Assembly (NCBI RefSeq): GCF_001570865.1
Contig: NZ_BCSM01000001.1
Span: 1 to 64,000 of the forward strand
Direction of reading: 5' to 3'
Origin: Rothia kristinae NBRC 15354
GTDB taxonomy: Bacteria > Actinomycetota > Actinomycetes > Actinomycetales > Micrococcaceae
DNA: 64,000 bases
The position numbers and the translations under genes are program-made. The notes beneath the pieces are model-generated. The model did not search any database. It had not been told where the DNA came from and saw only the letters and a list, made by a program, of their open reading frames with translations. This document shows positions 28,290 to 36,215 of this stretch, one piece after another. The stretch's first letter is position 1. Every line of letters starts with the position of its first letter.

Positions 28290-29536
28290 CGGTTCCGACG
28301 CCCCAGCCAGGTGCCCACGCCCCAGCCGAGGGCCGCGGCGGCGCTGACCGCGGCCCCGCGCACCAGGCGGGCGGGCAGGTGGTGCTCGGGCAGGGCGGGC
28401 CCGTGCGGGCCGATGCCCCCGGCCCGGGATCCGGCGCCGACGCCCGGGCTCATCGAATCCGGGTTCTGGTCCGTCCGGACACCGCGCACCCCGTCCAGCA
28501 GGGTCTGCGCGCCATCGCGCACGCGCTGGGCCACCGCGCCGACCGGGCCCTGCTCGGGGGCGATCACCTCGTGCTCCGGCAGGTCCTCCGGGGTGCGCCG
28601 CCCGTCCAGGATCTTCGCTGCGTCCTCCGGCAGGCCCAGCAGCTGGAGCACGGATTCGGGGGCGTAGCGCCCGGTGGCGTCCTCGGCGTATCCGGCCAGG
28701 CGCCGGGCGGAGGGAGCGTCCAGGCGGAAGCGCTCGGCCAGGGCGGCGACGGCGCCGCGGCGGGCGGCGTCGCGACGGGGCTGGGAGGCCAGCCCGGAGA
28801 CCTGGGCCTGCAGCCGCCCCGCGGGGGAATCCTCGGGGTAGGTCGCCACGGAGGTGCGCACCGGGCCCCATTCCAGGGTCACCGGGTCCGCGTCCTGACC
28901 GAGCACGGTCAGGGCCCGGTGCTCCCCGTCCGTGTCCAGCAGAACCGCCGGGGCGTCGACCGCGTCCAGCAGCTCCACGAGGTCCTCGTAGTCGGTGCCG
29001 GCGGCCAGGGACCAGCCCGCGGCGGGGGCGGCGAGCTGGACGGGTCCGCGGCGTCGGGTGCGCAGCAGGCGTCGGCGCAGGGCGGGCACCGGGAGGCAGA
29101 CCTCGGCGACGGCGGTGGGGGCGGCCTGCGGGGACGGGCCGGTCTGCCAGGAGGCGTATTCCAGCCCGGGGAAGGCCAGCAGCTCCTCCATGAAGTCCTC
29201 CAGGCCCGCACCCAGGGTGAGCCGCCCTTCCGCGTCGGCCCGGGCCACGCGCGGATCAGCACCGGGGCCGGTGACCGGCAGCATCAGGTCGATCGTGCGC
29301 TCGGCGGCGCTGTACACGGCCGGCACGGACTGCTCACGCAGCACCCGCAGGATGCTCTCCTGCTCGGCGGGACCGCCGCTGGGGTCCACGGACACGGCGC
29401 CGTCGGCCTGCTCGGTGAGGCGCCGGTGCAGGTCCAGGCGCACAGGCACCCACTGCCAGCCCGCCGCCGCGGGGTGCGGGGTCTGGGCCTGGGGCCGGTG
29501 CGGCGGCCGGGCGGATGCGGGATCCTGCGGGTCCAC
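28286..29536 (-). CDS. Unknown membrane-anchored protein coupled to the sensor kinase
   Basis: 416 residues from the GTG at 29536, which has AAGGAGGAG upstream. I do not recognise a family. The first 25 residues are Pro/Gln-rich. Two similar segments contain Asp/Glu-rich alpha-beta stretches (TLGAGLEDFMEELLAFPGLEYAS; TDYEDLVELLDAVDAPAVLLDTDGEHRAL), a later helical part has ESVLQLLGLPEDAAKILDGRRTPEDLPEHEV, and the C-terminus is one hydrophobic helix (LVRGAAVSAAAALGWGVGTWLG) ending in Arg-Arg-Asn-Arg, so it is probably tail-anchored with the bulk in the cytoplasm. There is no signal peptide. It overlaps the kinase gene by 4 bp, implying co-translation. Confidence 0.75.
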   Translation of the reverse strand: MDPQDPASARPPHRPQAQTPHPAAAGWQWVPVRLDLHRRLTEQADGAVSVDPSGGPAEQESILRVLREQSVPAVYSAAERTIDLMLPVTGPGADPRVARADAEGRLTLGAGLEDFMEELLAFPGLEYASWQTGPSPQAAPTAVAEVCLPVPALRRRLLRTRRRGPVQLAAPAAGWSLAAGTDYEDLVELLDAVDAPAVLLDTDGEHRALTVLGQDADPVTLEWGPVRTSVATYPEDSPAGRLQAQVSGLASQPRRDAARRGAVAALAERFRLDAPSARRLAGYAEDATGRYAPESVLQLLGLPEDAAKILDGRRTPEDLPEHEVIAPEQGPVGAVAQRVRDGAQTLLDGVRGVRTDQNPDSMSPGVGAGSRAGGIGPHGPALPEHHLPARLVRGAAVSAAAALGWGVGTWLGRRNR

Positions 29537-29643
29537 GACGACCTCCTCCTTCTCAGCGGTGGGCGGGCAGCCGGAGAGCATCGGCTCCGCTTCCTCGAGC
29601 GCCTCGGCGGCGTTCGGATCCTCGATCGGATCCTCCTGCGGGC

Positions 29644-30135
29644 TCAGCCCCAGCTGGTGGAGCTCAATTCTACGACCTCACCGGTCTTCCGGGCTTCCAG
29701 GGCACGACGCAGGCGCCCGGCGAATCCCGGACCCACGTACGCGTCCAGCTCAGCCGCGGGGACGAAGCGGTATTCCAGCAGCTCCTCGGCCTGCAGCCGG
29801 ATCGGCGCGTCGGCAGGGATGGTGCCGCCGTCGTAGAGGAAATAGGCCGAATCCCCCCACTCGCCCATCGACAGGCCGTGGAAGATCAGCAGCAGCCGGC
29901 CGGGCTCCAGGCGCAGCCCGGTCTCCTCCACGACCTCCCGGAAGCAGCCCTCCTGCGGGGCCTCGCCGGCCTCCACCGTCCCACCGGGCAGGGTCCAACC
30001 GTCCTTGTAGTTGGGCTTGGCCACCAGCACCGACCCGTTCGGATCGGTGATCAGGGCGCCTGCGGCCAGGCGACGGCGCGGCAGGGAGGCGACGAAGGCC
30101 CGGAAGTCCTCCGGGGAGAGGTAGGTATCAGCCAT
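29644..30135 (-). CDS. Nudix hydrolase
   Basis: 163 residues. The Nudix box fits the consensus GX5EX7REUXEEXGU exactly: GTVEAGEAPQEGCF followed by REVVEETGL. The flanking fold (AAGALITDPNGSVLVAKPNYKDGWTLPGG at the N-terminal side, FLYDGGTIP and EYRFVPAAELDAYVG later) is typical of Nudix proteins acting on nucleoside diphosphate derivatives; the substrate cannot be read from sequence. It begins 9 bp after the ffh stop, so it probably shares the ffh transcript, with GGAAG close to the ATG. Confidence 0.93.
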   Translation of the reverse strand: MADTYLSPEDFRAFVASLPRRRLAAGALITDPNGSVLVAKPNYKDGWTLPGGTVEAGEAPQEGCFREVVEETGLRLEPGRLLLIFHGLSMGEWGDSAYFLYDGGTIPADAPIRLQAEELLEYRFVPAAELDAYVGPGFAGRLRRALEARKTGEVVELSSTSWG

Positions 30136-30144
30136 GCTTCCGGT

Positions 30145-31728
30145 CTACTGGTCCCCGAGGAACTTCTCAAACCCCTTGGGCAGGTTGGACAGGTCCAGGT
30201 CCTGCTTCTGCTGCTGACCGAAGGAGGACCCGCGGGCCGCGGCCGGCTGCTGCAGGCCCTTGCGCTGGGCCTCGCGCTTGGCCGGGTTGCCGGAGCCTTT
30301 GCGCTTGGCGTTCTTGCCCTTGGCCTTCTTCTTGGACCCGCCGCCGGGCCCGCCCATCCCGGGCATGCCCGGCATCCCCTGCATACCCGGCATTCCAGGC
30401 ATGCCCTTGCCGCCGGCCATGCGCTTCATCAGCTTCTGCGCCTGGCCGAAGCGCTCCATGAGCTGGTTGACCTCGGAGACGGTGACGCCGGAACCGCGGG
30501 CGATGCGCGCGCGGCGGGAGCCGTTGATGATCTTCGGGGCCACCCGCTCGTGCGGGGTCATGGATCGGACGATGGCTTCGACGCGGTCGATCTCCTTCTC
30601 GTCGAAGTTCTCCAGCTGCTGGCGCATCTGGGCCGCACCCGGCATCATCATCAGCAGCTTCTTCATGGATCCCATCTTGCGGATCTGCTGCATCTGGGCC
30701 AGGAAGTCCTCGAAGGTGAAGTCCTCGCGATCCTGGAACTTCTTGGCCATCCGGTCGGCTTCGGCCTTGTCCCAGGAGGCCTCGGCCTGCTCGATGAGGG
30801 TCAGGACGTCGCCCATGTCCAGGATGCGGTCGGCCATCCGGTCCGGGTGGAACTGCTCGAAGTCCTTCACGCCCTCGCCGGTGGAGGCGAACATGATGGG
30901 CTTGCCGGTCACGCTGGCCACGGACAGGGCCGCACCACCGCGGGCGTCGCCGTCGAGCTTGGACAGCACCACGCCCGTGAAGTCCACGCCCTCGTCGAAG
31001 GCCAGGGCGGTGTTCACGGCGTCCTGGCCGATCATCGCGTCGATGACGAACAGGACCTCGTTGGGCACGATCGCATCGCGGATGTCCCGGGCCTGCTTCA
31101 TCAGCTCCTGGTCCACACCGAGCCGTCCGGCGGTGTCCACGATGACGACGTCGTGCAGCTTGGCGCGGGCCTCGGCCACTCCGTCCCGGGCCACCTGCAC
31201 CGGGTCCCCCGTGGGGTCGTCGAACTCGCTGGTGGTGCCCGGGTGCGGGGCGAAGACGGGGACGCCGGCGCGCTGGCCGACCACCTGCAGCTGGGTCACG
31301 GCGTTGGGCCGCTGCAGATCCGAGGCGACCAGGATGGGCTTGTGCCCCTGAGTGGACAGCCAATGCGCGAGCTTCCCGGCCAGGGTGGTCTTGCCGGCAC
31401 CCTGCAGACCGGCGAGCATGATGATGGTCGGACCGGTCTTGGCCATGCGGATGCGCCGGGTCTGCCCGCCGAGGATCTGCTTGAGCTCGTCGTTGACGAT
31501 CTTCACGACCTGCTGGCCGGGGTTCAGGGCCTCGGAGACCTCAGCGCCCAGGGCGCGCTGCTTGACGGCGCCGGTGAACTCGCGGACCACGGGCACCGCG
31601 ACGTCGGCGTCGAGCAGGGCGCGACGGATCTCGCGCACGGTGGCGTCGACGTCGGCTTCGCTCAGGCGGCCCTTGCCGCGCAGGTTCTTGAAGGTGGCCG
31701 CAAGACGGTCGGACAGGGAGTTGAACAC
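30145..31728 (-). CDS. ffh: Signal recognition particle protein Ffh
   Basis: 527 residues with a GTG start. Ffh binds the 4.5S RNA and signal sequences and delivers ribosomes to FtsY. The N domain (FNSLSDRLAATFKNLRGKGRLSEADVDATVREIRRALLDADVAVPVV), G domain (P-loop GLQGAGKTT at about 107-115, DTAGR, TKLDGDARGG) and methionine-rich M domain are present. A striking Gly-Met-Pro run (GMPGMPGMQGMPGMPGMGG) and a basic tail end the protein. ffh usually precedes rpsP; here about 6.5 kb of accessory genes lie between. A hairpin separates it from glnK. No ffs RNA gene was recognised in the window. Confidence 0.97.
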   Translation of the reverse strand: MFNSLSDRLAATFKNLRGKGRLSEADVDATVREIRRALLDADVAVPVVREFTGAVKQRALGAEVSEALNPGQQVVKIVNDELKQILGGQTRRIRMAKTGPTIIMLAGLQGAGKTTLAGKLAHWLSTQGHKPILVASDLQRPNAVTQLQVVGQRAGVPVFAPHPGTTSEFDDPTGDPVQVARDGVAEARAKLHDVVIVDTAGRLGVDQELMKQARDIRDAIVPNEVLFVIDAMIGQDAVNTALAFDEGVDFTGVVLSKLDGDARGGAALSVASVTGKPIMFASTGEGVKDFEQFHPDRMADRILDMGDVLTLIEQAEASWDKAEADRMAKKFQDREDFTFEDFLAQMQQIRKMGSMKKLLMMMPGAAQMRQQLENFDEKEIDRVEAIVRSMTPHERVAPKIINGSRRARIARGSGVTVSEVNQLMERFGQAQKLMKRMAGGKGMPGMPGMQGMPGMPGMGGPGGGSKKKAKGKNAKRKGSGNPAKREAQRKGLQQPAAARGSSFGQQQKQDLDLSNLPKGFEKFLGDQ

Positions 31729-31838
31729 GAGGCGTGGTCTGCTTTCGTCGGGTCCGGGCGGACGCCACCGGGATCGGGGCGGCGGAATCTACCGCAGCCG
31801 CCGGCGACGTCGTGGCAGTCAGCTTCCCAGAATAGCAC

Positions 31839-31867
31839 CGGATCCCCCGGGCAGCCCGGGGGATCCG
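31839..31867 (-). terminator. Hairpin terminator after glnK
   Basis: Perfect 13-bp arms CGGATCCCCCGGG (31839-31851) and its complement (31855-31867) with a 3-nt loop, 29 bp after the glnK stop and followed in the minus direction by GTGCTATTCT. It separates the amtB-glnK transcript from ffh. Confidence 0.75.
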
Positions 31868-31895
31868 ATGGGAGTGCGATCGTGTGTGGGTCCCG

Positions 31896-32246
31896 CTACT
31901 TCGAGTCGTACAGGGCCTTCTCGTCGGCCTCGCCGGTGCGCACGCGCTTGACCTCGTCCACCGGCTGCACCCAGACCTTGCCGTCGCCCTGGCTGCCGGT
32001 GTGGGCGGCCTTGACGATCACGTCCACGATCTCCCGGGCCCGCTCGTCGGTGGTGAGGATCTCCACGCGGATCTTCTGCAGCAGATCCACGGTGTACTTG
32101 GCGCCGCGGTACACCTCCCGGTGTCCGTGCTGGATGCCGTAACCGGCGGCGTCGGAGATGGTCATGCCGTGGATGCCGTACTCCTCCAGGGCCTCCTTGA
32201 CGTCCGTGAACATCTCCGGTCGGACCACTGCGGTGATGAGCTTCAT
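31896..32246 (-). CDS. glnK: Nitrogen regulatory protein P-II
   Basis: 116 residues, typical PII length. The trimeric sensor binds 2-oxoglutarate and ATP/ADP and gates AmtB. The T-loop GYGIQHGHREVYRGAKYTVDL keeps Tyr51, the residue uridylylated or adenylylated in other PII proteins; the B-loop (TGSQGDGKVWVQPV) and C-loop are intact. The ATG has AGGAGAGA upstream. It follows amtB after 43 bp. In many actinobacteria glnD comes next, but here the operon ends with a hairpin and ffh follows, so a modifying enzyme, if any, is elsewhere. Confidence 0.93.
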   Translation of the reverse strand: MKLITAVVRPEMFTDVKEALEEYGIHGMTISDAAGYGIQHGHREVYRGAKYTVDLLQKIRVEILTTDERAREIVDVIVKAAHTGSQGDGKVWVQPVDEVKRVRTGEADEKALYDSK

Positions 32247-32289
32247 CTGTTCTCTCCTGAGGATCGAATGGGTCTGGGGATGGGCGGGC

Positions 32290-33546
32290 TCAGCCCCGCA
32301 CCGAGAACTGGCCGGAGGTGCCGGAGGCGAAGGAGTAGGCGGTCTCCGCGTGGGCGGCCAGGTCGATGCCCTGGATCTCCGAGCGCTCGGGGACCCGGAA
32401 CCCGATGGTCTTGTGGATGGCCAGGCCGATCACGGCGGTGACGATCCCGCAGTACACGATGGTCACCAGAGCCGCGACCACCTGGGTCAGCAGCAGCTCG
32501 AAGCCGCCGCCGTAGAACAGCCCGGCGGTGCCGGTCTCCGGGGTGGCGATGAACCCCAGAGCCACGGTGCCGATGATCCCCGAGACCAGGTGCACCCCCA
32601 CCACATCCAGGGAGTCGTCATAGCCCAGCCGGTACTTCAGGCCCACCGCGAAGGCGGAGCCGACGCCGGAGACCACGCCGAGCACCACGGCCCAGCCGGG
32701 ATCCACGTTCGCACAGGCCGGGGTGATGGCCACCAGGCCGGCGACGACGCCGGAGGCCGCGCCGAGGCTCGTGGCGTGCTTGTCCCGGATGCGCTCCACC
32801 GCGATCCAGCCGAGCATCGCCGCGGCCGGGCACACCAGGGTGTTGATCCAGGTCAGCCCCGCCTGAGCGGGAGTCGCGGCGGCGCCGACGTTGAAGCCGA
32901 ACCAGCCGAACCACAGCAGCGCGGCACCCAGCATCACGAAGGGCAGGTTGTGCGGACGCTGGTTGGCGTCCCGGCCGAAGCCGCGGCGGGCGCCGATGAT
33001 CAGGCACAGCACCAGACCGGCCATACCGGCGTTGATGTGCACCACCGTGCCGCCGGCGAAGTCGATGGCCTCCCCCAGGGCCGAGCCGATCGCGCCGTCC
33101 TTGAGCAGGCCGCCGTCGGCCCACACCATGTACGCCACGGGGGCGTAGACCAGGGTGACCCACAGGGGCACGAAGATGCACCAGGCGCCGAACTTCGCGC
33201 GGTCCGCGATGGCTCCGGAGATCAGGGCCACGGCGATGATCGCGAAGGTCGAGGAGAAGGCGATGCCCAGCAGGGAGCCGTCGTGGGTGGCCTGCTCGGA
33301 TCCGAAGTCCGTGAAGGGGTTGCCGAGGATCCCGGGGATCAGCTCATCCCCGCCGGCCACCGACGAGCCCCACAGCACCCAGACGACGCCGATGATGCCG
33401 ATGGACACGAAGCTCATCATCATCATGTTCAGGGCGGCCTTGACGCGGGTCATGCCGCCGTAGAAGAAGGCGAGTCCGGGGGTCATCAGCAGCACGAGAG
33501 CGGCGGCAACGATCGTCCAGACGTCCTGGGCAGTCAGTTCTTGCAT
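32290..33546 (-). CDS. amtB: Ammonium transporter
   Basis: 418 residues with eleven predicted membrane helices. The Amt signature regions are present: TPGLAFFYGGMTRVKAALNMMMMSF near the N-terminus, FAGGTVVHINAGMAGLV (the family GGxxVH pore segment with its conserved His), and a later GVHLVSGIIGTVALGF with the second pore His. It conducts ammonium/ammonia across the membrane and is blocked by unmodified GlnK. Start MQELTAQDVWTIV at 33546, with AAGGA upstream. A GlnR-like element lies about 90 bp upstream. Confidence 0.96.
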   Translation of the reverse strand: MQELTAQDVWTIVAAALVLLMTPGLAFFYGGMTRVKAALNMMMMSFVSIGIIGVVWVLWGSSVAGGDELIPGILGNPFTDFGSEQATHDGSLLGIAFSSTFAIIAVALISGAIADRAKFGAWCIFVPLWVTLVYAPVAYMVWADGGLLKDGAIGSALGEAIDFAGGTVVHINAGMAGLVLCLIIGARRGFGRDANQRPHNLPFVMLGAALLWFGWFGFNVGAAATPAQAGLTWINTLVCPAAAMLGWIAVERIRDKHATSLGAASGVVAGLVAITPACANVDPGWAVVLGVVSGVGSAFAVGLKYRLGYDDSLDVVGVHLVSGIIGTVALGFIATPETGTAGLFYGGGFELLLTQVVAALVTIVYCGIVTAVIGLAIHKTIGFRVPERSEIQGIDLAAHAETAYSFASGTSGQFSVRG

Positions 33547-33629
33547 AGCCGGGGGTCCTTACGAGTGACGGATGCGGGGCAGGTGCCCCCACGATGCCGT
33601 CATCGTGTTTCGCTCTCCCGACCGCGCCG

Positions 33630-33645
33630 GTAACGGCCGTGTTTC
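33630..33645 (-). promoter_or_regulatory. GlnR-box-like element upstream of amtB
   Basis: On the minus strand GAAAC-n6-GTTAC is present, matching the inner half of the actinobacterial GlnR operator (gTnAC-n6-GaAAC repeated at 11-bp steps). It lies about 85-100 bp before the amtB start, a sensible place for a nitrogen regulator. The outer half-sites match poorly, so it is a candidate only. Confidence 0.33.
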
Positions 33646-33703
33646 GCGGACGTCCGCCGTGTTCCGGGAGCGTAAAACCGCCGTCATCTCGGCGGAGCCC
33701 GGA

Positions 33704-34807
33704 TCAGTCCAGCAGCGCGTCCACGAAGCCCTCCGGATCGAAGGGCGCCAGATCATCCGGGCCCTCGCCCAGGCCCACCAGCTTGACCGGCACGCCGAGC
33801 TCGTTCTGGATGGCCACCACGATGCCGCCCTTGGCCGTCCCGTCCAGCTTGGTCAGCACGATCCCCGTGATGTCCACGACCTCGGAGAACACCTTCGCCT
33901 GGACCATGCCGTTCTGCCCGGTGGTCGCATCGATCACCAGCAGCACCTCGGTCACCGGGGCCACCTTCTCCGTGACCCGCTTGACCTTGCCCAGCTGATC
34001 CATCAGCCCGGCCTTGTTCTGCAGGCGCCCCGCGGTGTCGATCATGACGGTGTCCGCCCCGCGCCGCTTGGCCTCGGTGACGGCCTCGAAGGCCACCGAG
34101 GCCGGATCCGCGCCCTCCTTCTCCGAGCGCACCGTGTCCACCCCGACCCGGTTGCCCCAGGTCTGCAGCTGGTCCGCCGCCGCGGCCCGGAAGGTGTCCG
34201 CGGCCCCCAGCACCAGGGACTTCTCCTCGGCGACCATGACCCGGGCGAGCTTGCCGACCGTCGTCGTCTTCCCGACGCCGTTGACCCCGACCACCAGCAC
34301 GACGCCGGGATCCTCCCCCGCCCCGTCCAGGGCGAGGCTGCGGTCCATGGTGGGATCCACCAGCTTCAGCAGCTCCTCGCGCAGCATCGCCTTCACGTGC
34401 GCCGGATCCTCGGTGCCCTCGACCCGGACCCGGGTCTGCAGGGCCTCCACCAGCCGCTGGGAGGGCTCCGAGCCGAGGTCCGCCAGCAGCAGCGTCTCCT
34501 CGATCTCGTCCCAGACGTCCTGGTCGATCCTCTCTCGGGAGAGCAGGGTCAGCAGGCCCTTGCCCAGCATCGAGTTGGAGCGGGCCAGGCGCTCGCGCAG
34601 CCGGACCAGGCGCCCGGCCACCGGTGCCGGCGTCTCGTAGCGGGGTCCGGCCGGTGCCTGCTCCTCTGCGGCGATGTCGTCCGGCTCCCGGGTCTCCGGG
34701 TAGCCGCCCTTCGGGGCCTTGGGGCCCTTGAGCAGCACGAAGGCCAGGCCGCCCAGGACGATCACGCCGAGGGCGATGAACAGGATGAGGATCAGGGAAT
34801 CATTCAC
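33704..34807 (-). CDS. ftsY: Signal recognition particle receptor FtsY
   Basis: 367 residues from the GTG at 34807. An N-terminal membrane helix (DSLILILFIALGVIVLGGLAFVLL) is followed by a short acidic linker and the NG domain: N domain (MLGKGLLTLLSRERIDQDVWDEIEETLLLADLG), P-loop GVNGVGKTTTVGKLA, DTFRAAAADQL, DTAGRLQNKAGLMDQL and TKLDGTAKGG. It receives Ffh-ribosome complexes at the membrane. The GTG lacks normal ribosome-site spacing; CAAGCT lies exactly 7 nt upstream, which suggests a leaderless transcript. Divergent from an MFS gene. Confidence 0.97.
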   Translation of the reverse strand: MNDSLILILFIALGVIVLGGLAFVLLKGPKAPKGGYPETREPDDIAAEEQAPAGPRYETPAPVAGRLVRLRERLARSNSMLGKGLLTLLSRERIDQDVWDEIEETLLLADLGSEPSQRLVEALQTRVRVEGTEDPAHVKAMLREELLKLVDPTMDRSLALDGAGEDPGVVLVVGVNGVGKTTTVGKLARVMVAEEKSLVLGAADTFRAAAADQLQTWGNRVGVDTVRSEKEGADPASVAFEAVTEAKRRGADTVMIDTAGRLQNKAGLMDQLGKVKRVTEKVAPVTEVLLVIDATTGQNGMVQAKVFSEVVDITGIVLTKLDGTAKGGIVVAIQNELGVPVKLVGLGEGPDDLAPFDPEGFVDALLD

Positions 34808-34814
34808 GTCCCCC

Positions 34815-34820
34815 AGCTTG
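34815..34820 (-). promoter_or_regulatory. Candidate -10 box (CAAGCT) of a leaderless ftsY promoter
   Basis: CAAGCT on the minus strand retains A2 and T6 of the -10 consensus and ends exactly 7 nt (GGGGGAC) before the GTG at 34807. The GGGGG in the spacer is only 2 nt from the start codon, too close to be a ribosome site. Confidence 0.42.
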
Positions 34821-34846
34821 CCACAGGGCGCCCCGCCCGGCGCGGG

Positions 34847-34852
34847 TACAGT
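34847..34852 (+). promoter_or_regulatory. -10 box (TACAGT) of a probable leaderless MFS promoter
   Basis: TACAGT is followed by 8 nt and the GTG at 34861. No Shine-Dalgarno sequence is present. It is 26 bp from the opposing ftsY -10 box, so the two divergent promoters must overlap upstream and may exclude each other. Confidence 0.5.
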
Positions 34853-34860
34853 GGGCGGCT

Positions 34861-36090
34861 GTGCCCCGACACCTCCCCTTCCGACGTCGACCTCCCGCCG
34901 AGGACCCGCAGACCGACCGCACCCCGGTGCCCCAGGACCTGAAGGTCATGATCGTCGCGGCGTTCGTGATCGCCGTCGGCTACGGACTCGTCGCGCCCGT
35001 GCTGCCGCAGTTCGCGGCCTCCTTCGGCGTGGGGGCGGCCGCCTCGGGTGCGGTGATCAGCGCCTTCGCCCTCATGCGGGTGGCCGGCGCTCCGGCGGCC
35101 GGGCCCCTGGTGAGCCGCTTCGGCGAGCGCGCCGTGTACCTGTGGGGCCTGGGGATCGTGGCCGGCTCCTCCCTGGCCACGGCCTTCGCCCCGAGCTACC
35201 CGCTGCTGCTGGTGCTGCGCGGTATCGGCGGGGTGGGCTCGGTGATGTTCACGGTGTCCGCGATGGGTCTGATCGCCCGATTGTCCCCGCCGGACATCCG
35301 CGGGCGGGTCTCCGGGTACTACGCGACGGCCTTCCTGACCGGGAACATCATGGGGCCGGTGATCGGGGCGGCCGCGGCCGCGCTCGGCCTGCGGGCCCCG
35401 TTCGCGATCTACGCCGCGGCCCTGGCGGTGGCGATCGCGGTGGCCGCGTGGAAGCTGCGGCCCACGGCCCCGACCACGGACACCGGCTCGATCCCCCTGC
35501 CGATGCGCATCCGGGAGGCCTGGGCGCGTCCGACCTACCGGGCCCTGCTGGTGTCCTCCTTCGCCAACGGCTGGACCAACCTCGGCGCACGCGTGGCGAT
35601 CATCCCGCTGCTGGGCGCGGCGGTGGCCGGGGCCTACGGGGCGTCGGTGGCCGGCATCGCCCTGGCGGTGCTGGCCGCGGGCGCTGCGATCTCCCAGATC
35701 TTCCTGGCCGGCACCTCGGATCGGATCGGCCGGCGACCGGTGATGCTCACCGGGCTGCTGGCCGCGGCCGGGCTGACGGCGCTGACCGGCGTCGTGCCCG
35801 GGCCGTGGGCGCTGTGGGGCGTGTGCCTGCTGACCGGGATCTGCACGGGCTTCTACGCCCCGGCGCAGCAGGCCGCGCTGGCCGACGTCGTGGGGACCCG
35901 ACGCTCCGGAGGTGCGGTGATGGCGCTGTTCCAGGCCTCCAGCGACGTCGGGCAGATCCTCGCCCCGGTGCTGCTGGGTGCTGTGGTCGACGCCGCCGGG
36001 TTCAGCCCGGCCTTCCTGATCAGCGCGGCCCTGCTGGTGCTCGCCCTGCTGGCGTGGCTGCCGCGCACCGCGGAGCCCGCCCGCCCCTGA
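34861..36090 (+). CDS. Major facilitator superfamily exporter
   Basis: 409 residues with 12 predicted membrane helices, the first starting at about residue 29 after a basic N-terminus (RHLPFRRRPP). The DHA-type layout is seen: a helix 2-3 loop GPLVSRFGERAVYLWGL (motif A-like), a helix 5 segment ATAFLTGNIMGPVIGAAAAALG (motif C-like), and a C-half repeat of motif A in GTSDRIGRRPVMLTGL. It is probably a drug or metabolite exporter driven by protons; the substrate is unknown. It is the only plus-strand gene between smc and ftsY and ends 31 bp before a palindromic repeat, so it looks like an insertion into a conserved region. Confidence 0.88.
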   Translation: MPRHLPFRRRPPAEDPQTDRTPVPQDLKVMIVAAFVIAVGYGLVAPVLPQFAASFGVGAAASGAVISAFALMRVAGAPAAGPLVSRFGERAVYLWGLGIVAGSSLATAFAPSYPLLLVLRGIGGVGSVMFTVSAMGLIARLSPPDIRGRVSGYYATAFLTGNIMGPVIGAAAAALGLRAPFAIYAAALAVAIAVAAWKLRPTAPTTDTGSIPLPMRIREAWARPTYRALLVSSFANGWTNLGARVAIIPLLGAAVAGAYGASVAGIALAVLAAGAAISQIFLAGTSDRIGRRPVMLTGLLAAAGLTALTGVVPGPWALWGVCLLTGICTGFYAPAQQAALADVVGTRRSGGAVMALFQASSDVGQILAPVLLGAVVDAAGFSPAFLISAALLVLALLAWLPRTAEPARP

Positions 36091-36121
36091 CCGGGCCGCA
36101 CCCTCCGCGCCCTCTCCGGCT

Positions 36122-36188
36122 GTTTGGGAGGGATTTCGGTGTCTGGGAGCGTCCTCGTGGCTCCCAAACACCGAAACCCCTCCCGAAC
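36122..36188 (+). repeat. Dispersed palindromic repeat, copy A
   Basis: Arms of 29 nt (36122-36150 and 36160-36188) with three mismatches around a 9-nt loop GTCCTCGTG. Each arm contains two GTTTGGGAG-like units. It lies between the 3' ends of the MFS gene (31 bp) and smc (27 bp), where a bidirectional terminator would be expected. The sequence is shared with copies at 45091 and 46187. Confidence 0.88.
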
Positions 36189-36215
36189 GCGGCGGATCGG
36201 GACCGGGGGCCCGCC

